From: Psychrobacter sp.
GTDB lineage: Bacteria > Pseudomonadota > Gammaproteobacteria > Pseudomonadales > Moraxellaceae
Reading direction: 5' to 3'
Length of the DNA stretch: 16,663 bases
NCBI GenBank assembly: GCA_029264635.1
Contig: JARIAA010000264.1
Span: forward strand, 1 to 16,663
Position numbers and translations under genes: made by a program. Positions 6,500-13,922 of this stretch are shown here, piece by piece. Numbering within the stretch: the stretch's first letter is position 1; each line of letters begins with the position of its first letter. Below the pieces are notes generated by a model that saw nothing but the letters and a program-made list of their open reading frames with translations, was not told where the DNA came from and ran no database searches.

Positions 6500-8305
6500 A
6501 TGGCAGCAGATACCCTTATCAACGACTTTGAATTACCGTTTCAATTGTATAATGTATTGGACGTGGAAAATTTAACCGAGCATCCAAAGTTTGCAGAACA
6601 TAACCGCGAAACGTTCGATGCGATACTCGACACTGCCAATAAAATCGCGACTCAGCTATTTTTACCGCATAATCATGTGGCAGACAAAAACGAGCCGCAG
6701 TTTGATGGCAAAAAAGTCAGCATGATAGACGATGTCAAAGTTGCTTTTGATGCGTTTCGCGAGTCAGGCTTTATTGCTGGTCGTTATAGCTTTGACGATG
6801 GCGGGATGCAACTGCCTGAAACTGTGATGACGGCTGTGGCAGGCTATTTTATGGCAGCCAATCCATCGACTACCGCTTATCCGTTTTTGACCACTGCCGC
6901 CATCAATGTCATCTCGCATTTCGCCAGTGATGACATTAAAAATGCCTTTATGCCGCGAATGTTAACGGGTGAATTTACGGGCACTATGGCACTGACCGAG
7001 CCGCATGCAGGCTCATCGCTTGCTGATATCAAAACCACGGCAGTGAAACAAGATGACGACACTTATCGTATCAAAGGCAGCAAGATTTATATCTCAGCGG
7101 GCGATCATGAACTCTCTGACAATATCGTGCATTTAGTATTGGCAAAAGTCCCTGGTGGCCCTAGCGGCGTCAAAGGCATCTCGTTGTTTGCCGTGCCAAA
7201 GTATCGCTTAGATGAAGATTTATCCGTCGGCGAGCGTAATGATGTCCATCTAACAGGACTCATTCATAAGCTTGGCTATCGCGGTGCGACTTCTACGGCA
7301 TTAAGCTTTGGCGATGCAGGCGAATGCTACGGCTACCTTATCGGCGAAGAGCATTTCGGTTTGCGTTACATGTTCAAAATGATGAATGAGGCGCGCATCG
7401 CGGTTGGCTTTGGCGCAGCAATGATTGGCTATCGCGGCTATCAGTATTCGCTCGATTATGCCAAAGACAGAACGCAAGGTAGAATCGCGCCAAATAATAA
7501 GCCTGAAGATACAGCAACGTCTATCATTCAACATGGTGATGTAAAGCGTATGCTCCTTGCGCAAAAAGCATATACCGAAGGCGGTATCTCACTTTGTCTA
7601 TACGGCTCAAACCTAATCGATCGTATCAATACCTGTGAAGATGCAACACTCAAAAACGAGCTGTCAGAATTGTTAGATTTGCTTACGCCTGTGCTCAAAG
7701 CATGGCCATCTGAGTATGGTCCAAAAGCTAATGATTTAGGTATCCAAGTATTGGGCGGTGCTGGCTACACGCGTGAGTATCAAGCCGAACAGTTTTGGCG
7801 TGATAACCGTCTAAATCCCATTCATGAAGGCACAAATGGCGTACAGGCACTAGATTTGTCATTTCGTAAATTATGGCAAAAAGGCGGACTGGGTATTCAA
7901 ATTCTAAAACGTGAAATCACCCGAGATTTAGAGAATATCAAGACACCAGAAACGGCCAAACTTGCCAGTAAATTGATGCCTTATATGGGTCATTTGCATG
8001 ACGTGTTGGTACATCTAAGTAAAATTCTGCAAACAGAAAAAGCACTAACGTTGACGGGCAACGCGCAAGCATTGATGAATATTTTTGCCTCAATTGTGGT
8101 CAGCTGGATTTGGATTCGTCAAGCGAGCAAAGCGGAGCAATTATTGAACGAAACAACAGATGCTGAAAAGCAAAACTTCTATCATGGCAAAATACAAGCG
8201 GCAAAATATTTTATCGATTGGGAATTGCCGCTAATCAATCGCGATATTGAGCTGTTAAATAACGACAATGCGGTATGTACCAATATGCAAGCAGAGTGGT
8301 TCTAA
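6500..8305 (+). CDS. Acyl-CoA dehydrogenase, DmdC-type long form with C-terminal extension
   Basis: A 601-residue flavoprotein, about 200 residues longer than classical acyl-CoA dehydrogenases and matching the DmdC/AcdA-like class, which has an added C-terminal domain. FAD and substrate motifs are visible: MALTEPHAGSSLADIKT at 163-179, then KGSKIYISAGDHE at 192-204. The catalytic base is Glu443 in IHEGTNGVQALD at 441-452, preceded by GIQVLGGAGYTREY. The C-terminal extension runs from about 475 to 601. The enzyme introduces an alpha,beta double bond into an acyl-CoA, with electrons going to ETF. Characterised relatives include DmdC (methylmercaptopropionyl-CoA dehydrogenase), but many others act on ordinary acyl-CoAs, so the substrate is not assigned. 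The only ribosome site is a weak GAGA five bases before the ATG. It leads a run with two SDR genes and is divergent from the GlxA-type regulator. Confidence 0.93.
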   Translation: MAADTLINDFELPFQLYNVLDVENLTEHPKFAEHNRETFDAILDTANKIATQLFLPHNHVADKNEPQFDGKKVSMIDDVKVAFDAFRESGFIAGRYSFDDGGMQLPETVMTAVAGYFMAANPSTTAYPFLTTAAINVISHFASDDIKNAFMPRMLTGEFTGTMALTEPHAGSSLADIKTTAVKQDDDTYRIKGSKIYISAGDHELSDNIVHLVLAKVPGGPSGVKGISLFAVPKYRLDEDLSVGERNDVHLTGLIHKLGYRGATSTALSFGDAGECYGYLIGEEHFGLRYMFKMMNEARIAVGFGAAMIGYRGYQYSLDYAKDRTQGRIAPNNKPEDTATSIIQHGDVKRMLLAQKAYTEGGISLCLYGSNLIDRINTCEDATLKNELSELLDLLTPVLKAWPSEYGPKANDLGIQVLGGAGYTREYQAEQFWRDNRLNPIHEGTNGVQALDLSFRKLWQKGGLGIQILKREITRDLENIKTPETAKLASKLMPYMGHLHDVLVHLSKILQTEKALTLTGNAQALMNIFASIVVSWIWIRQASKAEQLLNETTDAEKQNFYHGKIQAAKYFIDWELPLINRDIELLNNDNAVCTNMQAEWF

Positions 8306-8380
8306 CCAATGAGAGGTTAGTAGTATCGTGTTGAAGAAAGTTGCATCAGATAAAACAATACTCTTTTAAAGGAATAAAAT

Positions 8381-9163
8381 ATGACACTAAATATAAATGG
8401 AATTGCCTCAGATGTCACGGGTAAACGTATTTTGATCACGGGCGGTGCGTCTGGTATCGGCGCGGCTAGTGCGTTACTGCTTGCCAGTCGCGGCGCGAAA
8501 GTAGTGATTGGCGATTTGGCTGAGGCATTAGGCGCTGCGGTTGCCAAGCAAGCTCAAGACGCTGGTAACAGTATCGTGTTTAAAAAGGTCGATGTCACAA
8601 GCGGCGATGAAGTACGAGCGTTGTTTGCTTTTGCTGTAGAGACGTTGGGTGGTCTCGATGTGGTGATAAACAATGCAGGTATCGACCATAAACCTGCCCC
8701 CATGCATGAGCTGAGCGATGAGGATTTTGATCGTAATATCGCCGTCAACCTAAAAGGCGTCTGGCATTGCATGCGCGCCGCTGTCGCTTATATGGCACCC
8801 AATGGCGGTGGTCATGTGATTAATGTCGCGTCTATTGCTGGTCTGCGTTCAGCGCCGTTGTTATCTGCTTATAGTACGGCAAAGCATGGTGTCATGGGTT
8901 TGACTAAATCTGCTGCGCATGAATATGCGCGCGTGAATATCCGTTTTAACGCTGTATGCCCAAGCTTTATCGATACGCCAATGGTACGCAATACCATGGC
9001 AAAAATGGATGAGCGTGCTCAGCAGGCGACCATTAAAGCCAGTCCCATGCGCCGCTTAGGGGATGTCGATGAGGTATCGGGTGCCATTGCATGGCTCGCC
9101 AGTGATGAAAGCAGCTTTATGAATGGTCATGCCTTTACCCTTGATGGTGGTATGTTGGCTTAG
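8381..9163 (+). CDS. Short-chain dehydrogenase/reductase (classical SDR, probably NAD-dependent)
   Basis: A 260-residue classical SDR, full length. The cofactor loop TGGASGIG is at 20-27, NNAG at 97-100, and the catalytic set Ser151, Tyr164 and Lys168 (YSTAK) is complete. An aspartate at 45, at the end of the second strand (VVIGD), favours NAD(H) over NADP(H). The sequence ends with LDGGMLA, typical of the family. It most likely oxidises a secondary alcohol, such as a hydroxyacyl-CoA, in the pathway headed by the upstream acyl-CoA dehydrogenase, but SDR substrate cannot be read from sequence. The start is supported by AAAGGA at 8368-8373, seven bases before the ATG. It lies 75 bases after the dehydrogenase with no terminator between, so the two are probably cotranscribed. 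Confidence 0.93.
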   Translation: MTLNINGIASDVTGKRILITGGASGIGAASALLLASRGAKVVIGDLAEALGAAVAKQAQDAGNSIVFKKVDVTSGDEVRALFAFAVETLGGLDVVINNAGIDHKPAPMHELSDEDFDRNIAVNLKGVWHCMRAAVAYMAPNGGGHVINVASIAGLRSAPLLSAYSTAKHGVMGLTKSAAHEYARVNIRFNAVCPSFIDTPMVRNTMAKMDERAQQATIKASPMRRLGDVDEVSGAIAWLASDESSFMNGHAFTLDGGMLA

Positions 9164-9260
9164 TTCATTTAATATAGTTTATTAAAACCATCGATAATGA
9201 AAACCATTAATATTAAGTCTGGCAGAGCTGCTACAAATTTAAAATATATAAGGAGTAATG

Positions 9261-10022
9261 ATGAAAGACTTATTTGATTTAACGGGTAAGATTGCTTTAG
9301 TTACAGGTGCAAGCCGTGGTATTGGTGAGTCTATCGCTCGTTTATTAGCATCAAGAGGCGCGCATGTCATTGTATCTAGCCGCAAGATTGACGCTTGCCA
9401 AGCGGTTGCTGATAGCATCAAAGCTAACGGTCATAAAGCCAGTGCGTTTGCTTGTCATGTCGGCGATATGGCGCAGATTGAGGCGATTTTTGAGCATATC
9501 AAAAGTGAATTTGGGCAAATTGATATCTTAGTCAATAATGCCGCTGCAAACCCATATTACGGGCATATCTTAGATACCGATCTGGCCGCTTTTGATAAGA
9601 CCGTTGAGGTGAATATTCGCGGTTATTTCTTTATGTCGACAGCAGCGGGCAAAATGATGCGCGAGCAGGGCGGCGGCGTGATTTTAAATACCGCCTCGGT
9701 CAATGGCTTGGTCGCAGGGGATAAGCAAGGCATTTATTCAATCACTAAAGCGGCGGTAATTAGCATGACCAAAGCCTTTGCTAAAGAGTGCGGTCCCTTA
9801 AATATTCGCGTCAATGCCTTATTACCAGGTTTGACCGATACCAAGTTTGCCTCAGCTTTGACGACCAATGATAAAGTCTTAAAAATGGCACTACATGCCA
9901 TCCCTCTAGGACGCGTCGCCGATCCAGACGAGATGGCAGGCACAGTATTATACCTAGTGTCTGACGCCTCAAGTTATACAACAGGGGCGACGGTTGTCGT
10001 CGATGGCGGCATGCTTGCTTAG
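9261..10022 (+). CDS. Short-chain dehydrogenase/reductase (classical SDR, probably NADP-dependent)
   Basis: A 253-residue classical SDR. TGASRGIG is at 15-22, and Ser146, Tyr159 and Lys163 (YSITK) form the catalytic set. The usual NNAG is NNAA at 92-95, and the segment NNAAANPYYG resembles the DHRS4-like subgroup. The second strand ends SSRK with Arg41, which favours NADP(H), unlike the upstream SDR. Tandem ATGs occur at 9258 and 9261; AGGAG at 9251-9255 is two bases from the first and five from the second, so the second is chosen. It is the third gene of the acyl-CoA dehydrogenase run, 97 bases after the previous SDR and followed by a strong terminator. Role in the pathway (dehydrogenation or reduction) is not determinable here. 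Confidence 0.92.
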   Translation: MKDLFDLTGKIALVTGASRGIGESIARLLASRGAHVIVSSRKIDACQAVADSIKANGHKASAFACHVGDMAQIEAIFEHIKSEFGQIDILVNNAAANPYYGHILDTDLAAFDKTVEVNIRGYFFMSTAAGKMMREQGGGVILNTASVNGLVAGDKQGIYSITKAAVISMTKAFAKECGPLNIRVNALLPGLTDTKFASALTTNDKVLKMALHAIPLGRVADPDEMAGTVLYLVSDASSYTTGATVVVDGGMLA

Positions 10023-10055
10023 TTAGCAATTTATTATTGGCTATAATATCTGAAA

Positions 10056-10093
10056 CAAAAAACCGCATGATGTCAAAATTGTGCGGTTTTTTG
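10056..10093. terminator. Intrinsic terminator closing the acyl-CoA dehydrogenase/SDR run
   Basis: An eleven-base stem, AAAAAACCGCA at 10057-10067 with TGCGGTTTTTT at 10082-10092, encloses a loop of about 14 bases and supplies its own T6 tract. It begins 34 bases after the second SDR stop codon. The A and T tracts would also allow function on the other strand, where no gene needs it. Confidence 0.9.
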
Positions 10094-10117
10094 CAATAAA
10101 ATATAGCTTATTCACTT

Positions 10118-10173
10118 CAAAAATGAGTTGGTAGCGCTGGGATGAGGAACGATATTTAGCGAATGAGTGAAAG
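10118..10173. repeat. Possible dispersed intergenic repeat, copy 2
   Basis: This copy shares ordered blocks with 5178-5232: AAAATGA, TAGCGCTG at 10132-10139, an ATGA block and GTGAAAG at 10167-10173. Like copy 1 it begins within about 45 bases of the end of a terminator. Identity outside the blocks is low. Confidence 0.3.
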
Positions 10174-10198
10174 TTATTTAACACCCCTCTTATATCAG

Positions 10199-10227
10199 TT
10201 GACTACCGCTGTGCGCTGACATATATT
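10199..10227 (+). promoter_or_regulatory. Sigma70 promoter of the acetylpolyamine amidohydrolase gene
   Basis: TTGACT (10199-10204, five of six) and TATATT (10222-10227, five of six) are separated by the optimal 17 bases. The expected start near 10234 gives a leader of about 54 bases. It is the best-formed promoter in the window, following a terminator, so the downstream gene is an independent transcription unit. Confidence 0.7.
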
Positions 10228-10287
10228 CAAAACAGTACAAGCTACAATATAAAAAACGGAATTTACGATCACAATGGAGTGTACAGA

Positions 10288-11334
10288 GTGAAGATATATA
10301 GTCATGAAAACCTAAGCTTACATAGACCACTGCCTTATTTTTCTTATGGAAAGATGCACGAGCCGTTAGAAATCCCTGAGCGCATGACTGAGCTGTTAAA
10401 AGCCCCTGCCGCGCTAGGACTTGAAGTGACAACCGCGACTGATATAGGAATTGGTCCAATCCTAGCGGTACACGATTTTGGGTACGTAGAGTTTTTAAAG
10501 CATGGCTACCACGAATGGATGGCGGTAGATGAGGACTTAGGAGCGCAGGTACAGACGGGGATTTTTGTACCGTATGACAACCCTGGGCTTGGTATCATGG
10601 CAAAAGCGGCAAAGTATCAAGCTGATGACAGCGCGCCCATCAGTGAGCATTCATGGACATCGATTTATTGGTCGGCACAAACCGCACTCAATGCCGCTAA
10701 GGCTTTGCTCAATGATACAAGCGACGAGAGTCATGTGCAATTGTGCTTTTCTCGGCCGCCTGGTCATCATGCACGCAAGAGCGCCGCGGGGGGCTTTTGT
10801 TATCTGAATAATGCCGCCATCATCGCAGAATATCTACGGCAAAAATATCAAAAAATAGCTATCATCGATACAGATATGCATCATGGTCAGGGTATCCAAG
10901 AGATATTCTATGATCGCAAAGACGTACTGTACACCTCGGTACACGGAAGTCCAATCAATTTTTATCCTGCTATTACAGGCCATGAGTTTGAAAAAGGCGT
11001 CGGAGAAGGCGAGGGTTATAATATTAACTTTCCTATGCCACATGGCACCGATGAGGCAGGATTTTTTGAATATGTTGATAAATCCATTGAGACAGTCAAG
11101 TTATTTGACGCCGATGTCCTCATCCATGTCTTAGGCTTTGATGTCTATCAAGATGACCCAGAAGCCAGATGCAAGGTTAGTACAGAGGGCTTTAAGATAT
11201 TAGCGCAAAAGATGAAAGCGTTAAATAAACCATTCATTGTTCTTGTCGAAGGGGGGTATTATTTGCCAAAGCTTAATGACAATTTGCAAGCTTTTTTGAC
11301 AGGGCTGACTGCGAGTCAAGATGACAATAAGTAG
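10288..11334 (+). CDS. Class II HDAC-like acetylpolyamine amidohydrolase
   Basis: A 348-residue member of the histone deacetylase/acetylpolyamine amidohydrolase superfamily. Catalytic features are complete: RPPGHHA (His160, His161), the zinc ligands Asp196 and His198 in DTDMHHG, Asp285 in GFDVYQDDP, and the transition-state tyrosine Tyr324 in EGGY. The N-terminal layout and the long loop between about residues 80 and 125 resemble Pseudomonas AphA/AphB-type acetylpolyamine amidohydrolases, which deacetylate acetylputrescine and acetylcadaverine. Another small acetylated amine is possible. Two in-frame GTG codons occur at 10279 and 10288; GGAG at 10276-10279 lies eight bases before the second, which is therefore chosen, and it also gives the typical MKIYS start. 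The gene has its own good promoter. Proximity to a guanidinobutyrase-type gene suggests linked polyamine/arginine use; that is inference. Confidence 0.88.
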   Translation: MKIYSHENLSLHRPLPYFSYGKMHEPLEIPERMTELLKAPAALGLEVTTATDIGIGPILAVHDFGYVEFLKHGYHEWMAVDEDLGAQVQTGIFVPYDNPGLGIMAKAAKYQADDSAPISEHSWTSIYWSAQTALNAAKALLNDTSDESHVQLCFSRPPGHHARKSAAGGFCYLNNAAIIAEYLRQKYQKIAIIDTDMHHGQGIQEIFYDRKDVLYTSVHGSPINFYPAITGHEFEKGVGEGEGYNINFPMPHGTDEAGFFEYVDKSIETVKLFDADVLIHVLGFDVYQDDPEARCKVSTEGFKILAQKMKALNKPFIVLVEGGYYLPKLNDNLQAFLTGLTASQDDNK

Positions 11335-11371
11335 CTTCTGTCTAACTCTTTAAAGACAAATACAACTAAAA

Positions 11372-11397
11372 GGGACACTTTTTGATGATAGTGTCCT
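11372..11397. promoter_or_regulatory. Inverted repeat overlapping a candidate promoter
   Basis: GGACACT (11373-11379) and AGTGTCC (11390-11396) are perfect arms around ten bases, extended by one GU pair. On the plus strand no T tract follows, so it is not a terminator for the amidohydrolase gene. It covers the candidate -35 of the next gene, which is compatible with an operator. Confidence 0.35.
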
Positions 11398-11409
11398 CAA
11401 AAGTATAAA
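11382..11409 (+). promoter_or_regulatory. Candidate promoter of the saccharopine-dehydrogenase-like gene
   Basis: TTGATG (11382-11387, four of six) and TATAAA (11404-11409, five of six) are 16 bases apart. A second TATAAA at 11413-11418 is an alternative -10. The -35 lies inside the loop and right arm of the inverted repeat at 11372-11397. Confidence 0.4.
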
Positions 11410-11438
11410 GGGTATAAAATATTAGTGAGGAAGCTTTT

Positions 11439-12605
11439 GTGAAAGTATTAGCGATTGGAGGTAGCGGCGGAATGGGACGGGCGGCTGTGCGTGCCGCATT
11501 GTCATATGATTTTGTCAGTGAGATTGTCGTGGCAGGGGTTGATAGCAAGTTGGCTGAACGTTTTGTCAGCGCTTTAAAGGATACGCGTGTACGCAGTATC
11601 TATTTAGACGTGACTCACAAGGCAAGTTTGCATCAAGCGATTCGTGAAGTGGACGTGGTGCTAAATTCAGCAGGACCATTCTTCCGCTTTGGTGTGCCTA
11701 TTTTGACAGCAGCGATTGATGAGGGTAAGCATTATTGTGATATCTGCGATGACTGGCAGCCGACAGTTGAGATGCTTAAATTGAGTGCCAAAGCACAGCG
11801 CAATAAGGTCACCGCTGTCATTGGGCTGGGTGCCAGTCCAGGAATAGCGAACTTACTTTGTGTTAAAGCTGCAACAGCGCTTGATAACGTCGATACGATT
11901 GTGTCTGCATGGAAGCTATCTGGCGCTGTCAATGAAGATGATGGCTTCAGTCAAGCCGCCGCTAAAGGACAAGTAGACGCTGCTGCCGTACATCTGATGC
12001 ACTGCTTATCAGAGAATATCTGCACACTGCAAGAGGGTAAGCTGGTCAATGCCACAGCGCTTGAGCACTCACAAATTGATTTTCCAAACTTAGGCGCGCT
12101 TGATGTATGGTCTCTGGGTCATCCAGAAGCAGTAACTTTAATACGGCGCTTTCCAGAATTGAAACATTGCTATAATGGTATGCTTGGTATTCATGATACC
12201 GTTGACCAGCTGCGTCAAGTGGCCAAAGCAGTGACTGAAGGCCAGATCAGTGTCGATGATGCGGCGCGGATATTGACTGATAGGGATGGGCGTAAGACAA
12301 GGCAAAACCACTTAGCGAAGACTGTGCGTAACGACATCCCAGGTTTACTAGCGTATGCTAAAGGATATAAAAATGGACAAGCTACGTCAGCAGGTGCGTT
12401 TATAAAAAACTTGCCAACTGGCGGCATGGCAACCATCACAGGGATTCCACAAGCGTTGTTTTTGCCAATGTTGCATCACGGTCAACTCCAAAGAATCGGG
12501 GTTTTTGCACCAGAAGAGATCATCGACCCCGATGTGTTTTTTGCCAGGCTAGGTACGTTTTGTGAAGGCGATGGGGTAGGTCTGACTGTTCTTACTTCAA
12601 GTTAA
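11439..12605 (+). CDS. Saccharopine dehydrogenase-like NAD(P)-binding oxidoreductase
   Basis: A 388-residue protein that starts with a Rossmann fold: IGGSGGMG at residues 6-13 within MKVLAIGGSGGMGRAAV. The following LNSAGPFFRFGVPILTAAID and HYCDICDDW segments are typical of the saccharopine dehydrogenase NADP-binding family, whose members include true saccharopine reductases, carboxynorspermidine dehydrogenase and many uncharacterised proteins. I see no basis for assigning lysine biosynthesis, because partner genes are absent. The GTG start has AGGAA at 11428-11432, six bases upstream. It follows the acetylpolyamine amidohydrolase gene by 104 bases, with no forward terminator between but a candidate promoter of its own. 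A polyamine-related or opine-like secondary amine is a plausible substrate given the neighbours, as speculation only. Confidence 0.8.
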   Translation: MKVLAIGGSGGMGRAAVRAALSYDFVSEIVVAGVDSKLAERFVSALKDTRVRSIYLDVTHKASLHQAIREVDVVLNSAGPFFRFGVPILTAAIDEGKHYCDICDDWQPTVEMLKLSAKAQRNKVTAVIGLGASPGIANLLCVKAATALDNVDTIVSAWKLSGAVNEDDGFSQAAAKGQVDAAAVHLMHCLSENICTLQEGKLVNATALEHSQIDFPNLGALDVWSLGHPEAVTLIRRFPELKHCYNGMLGIHDTVDQLRQVAKAVTEGQISVDDAARILTDRDGRKTRQNHLAKTVRNDIPGLLAYAKGYKNGQATSAGAFIKNLPTGGMATITGIPQALFLPMLHHGQLQRIGVFAPEEIIDPDVFFARLGTFCEGDGVGLTVLTSS

Positions 12606-12680
12606 ATGCCATAGGTCATAATAATATTCGTATAAAGACACGCCATCAGAGCATGCCTTATCTGCCAAGCCAATTTGCGT

Positions 12681-12686
12681 TATAAT
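12681..12686 (+). promoter_or_regulatory. Consensus -10 box before the YgjP-like gene
   Basis: A perfect TATAAT lies 71 bases before the ATG at 12758. The hexamer 17 bases upstream (TTATCT, 12658-12663) is a poor -35. The leader has no other obvious element; the call rests on the -10 alone. Confidence 0.4.
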
Positions 12687-12757
12687 CTCTGACATTTATC
12701 TCTTTAGAATAAACAATAATTTTTAGTCATGTATATAACCTATAGAGGATAAGTCCA

Positions 12758-13255
12758 ATGACTATGCTAAAGTACATTGCTCATTATCCTGAGACCATTC
12801 AAACTCAAGCAGCGAAGCTAATTAGTAGTGGGCAGTTGGGCGATTATCTTGAAAAAAAATATCCCAGTCAGCATCACATACAAAACGATAAGACGCTATA
12901 TGAGTACGTCAATGAACTAAAATCCCAGTATATGAGAAAGGTAGGCTCCTTGTCTCAGGTCAGCTACAATAGTAAAGACAAGATACTCAAAAACGCGCTA
13001 GGTACGCATACTTATCAGTCTCGCGTGCAAGGTAGTAAACTTAAATCACATAATAGCATTGCCGTGGCAAGCTTATTTAAAGAAGCGCCACCTGAGTTTT
13101 TGCGCATGATTGTCGTCCATGAGCTGGCGCATTTTAAAGAAAAAGAGCACAACAAAGCTTTTTATCAGTTATGCTGCCATATGGAGCCCAACTATCATCA
13201 GTTTGAGCTGGATACTCGTCTTTGGTTGCACTGGCGCGAGCACCAACGACACTGA
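12758..13255 (+). CDS. YgjP-like (DUF45) zinc metallopeptidase
   Basis: A 165-residue cytosolic protein of the YgjP/DUF45 family, related to M48-type metallopeptidases and SprT-like proteins. The zinc site is clear: HELAH at 121-125 with Glu122 as catalytic base, and a third ligand at His131 in KEKEHNKAFYQLC. The C-terminal WLHWR is also typical. It is shorter than the usual 230 residues because the N-terminal beta region is reduced, as in some gammaproteobacterial members. Substrate and role are unknown for the family. GAGGAT at 12745-12750, seven bases before the ATG, fixes the start. There is no signal peptide. It may be cotranscribed with the gene that begins 37 bases downstream. Confidence 0.85.
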   Translation: MTMLKYIAHYPETIQTQAAKLISSGQLGDYLEKKYPSQHHIQNDKTLYEYVNELKSQYMRKVGSLSQVSYNSKDKILKNALGTHTYQSRVQGSKLKSHNSIAVASLFKEAPPEFLRMIVVHELAHFKEKEHNKAFYQLCCHMEPNYHQFELDTRLWLHWREHQRH

Positions 13256-13291
13256 TTTATTCAACGTTATTTGATTTATAGAGAAGCGCTC

Positions 13292-13714
13292 ATGATTAAT
13301 ACTAAGATATATAAAGCCATTTATACGTTAGCAGAAGAGTTGTTAGAGGCCGACCGTATAGGCGATGAAGCAGGTTTTTATGCATTGTATGCAAAGCTAA
13401 AAGCGCTCTGTACTGACAATGAAAATACCGATAAAGACCACCCTGAACAGTGGGAGACACTGGCTGACTTTACCGCAGATCTAGAAGCGGCACTGGTCAT
13501 TTATGAAAAAGCACTAGCAAAAGCCACTGCCATTAATTCAAAAGATCATCTCTCCTCAATTGCGTTTTCAATGGCAGTATTACAGATTGAGCTGGGTGAA
13601 ACCGACGCCGCTATTGCAAGTCTTCAACATGCAAAGATCAGTGCTAATAAAATTGAAGACAAAGAATTTAAAATGGAGATAGAGGCGTTATTGAGTAAAC
13701 TATTGAGCGAATAA
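13292..13714 (+). CDS. Hypothetical helical protein, TPR-like
   Basis: I do not recognise a named family. The 140-residue product is almost entirely alpha-helical by composition, acidic, with no membrane segment, signal peptide or cysteine cluster. Two helical-hairpin segments, about residues 63-78 (ADFTADLEAALVIYEK) and 86-112 (SSIAFSMAVLQIELGETDAAIASLQHA), have the spacing of small and aromatic residues seen in tetratricopeptide repeats, suggesting a protein-binding scaffold. The frame extends upstream to a TTG at 13271, but the ATG at 13292 with AGAGAAG at 13280-13286 is the better start. It lies 37 bases after the YgjP-like gene with no terminator between, so cotranscription is likely. 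It is followed by 208 bases in which no gene or terminator is evident. Confidence 0.7.
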   Translation: MINTKIYKAIYTLAEELLEADRIGDEAGFYALYAKLKALCTDNENTDKDHPEQWETLADFTADLEAALVIYEKALAKATAINSKDHLSSIAFSMAVLQIELGETDAAIASLQHAKISANKIEDKEFKMEIEALLSKLLSE

Positions 13715-13922
13715 ATGAAACAGAAGCATATTTGCTCAAGGCTGTTAAGCTCATAGAAACGAATATACTTCAGCTAAGCCACTTGTGTTTTATGGCAAAA
13801 TTGTCCAAAATACGGCAACGAGATCGTGTTAACGTCGTCGTTTCAAATTTTCCTCATTGCAATACTCACGGCTCATTGTATTGGGGGCTAATTTTAATAT
13901 GGAAGTTACTAGGAAAAATTGT

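Noticed and set aside
6500..10022. DMSP degradation cluster
   Set aside because: Only the acyl-CoA dehydrogenase resembles DmdC; no DmdA, DmdB, DmdD or DMSP lyase gene is present, so the substrate is left open.
9811..10068. 85-codon minus-strand frame over the second SDR and terminator
   Set aside because: It lies mostly antisense to a well-supported SDR and its sequence has no recognisable features.
12758..13255. Toxin-antitoxin or SprT-type repair role for the YgjP-like gene and its neighbour
   Set aside because: The HELAH motif alone does not indicate a toxin, the pair is too large for a typical system, and no autoregulatory dyad was found upstream.
13857..13922. Longer N-terminus for the CoA-transferase from TTG 13857 or ATG 13899
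   Set aside because: Neither has a ribosome site, and the extra residues do not resemble the family N-terminus, whereas ATG 13923 has AGGA eight bases upstream.
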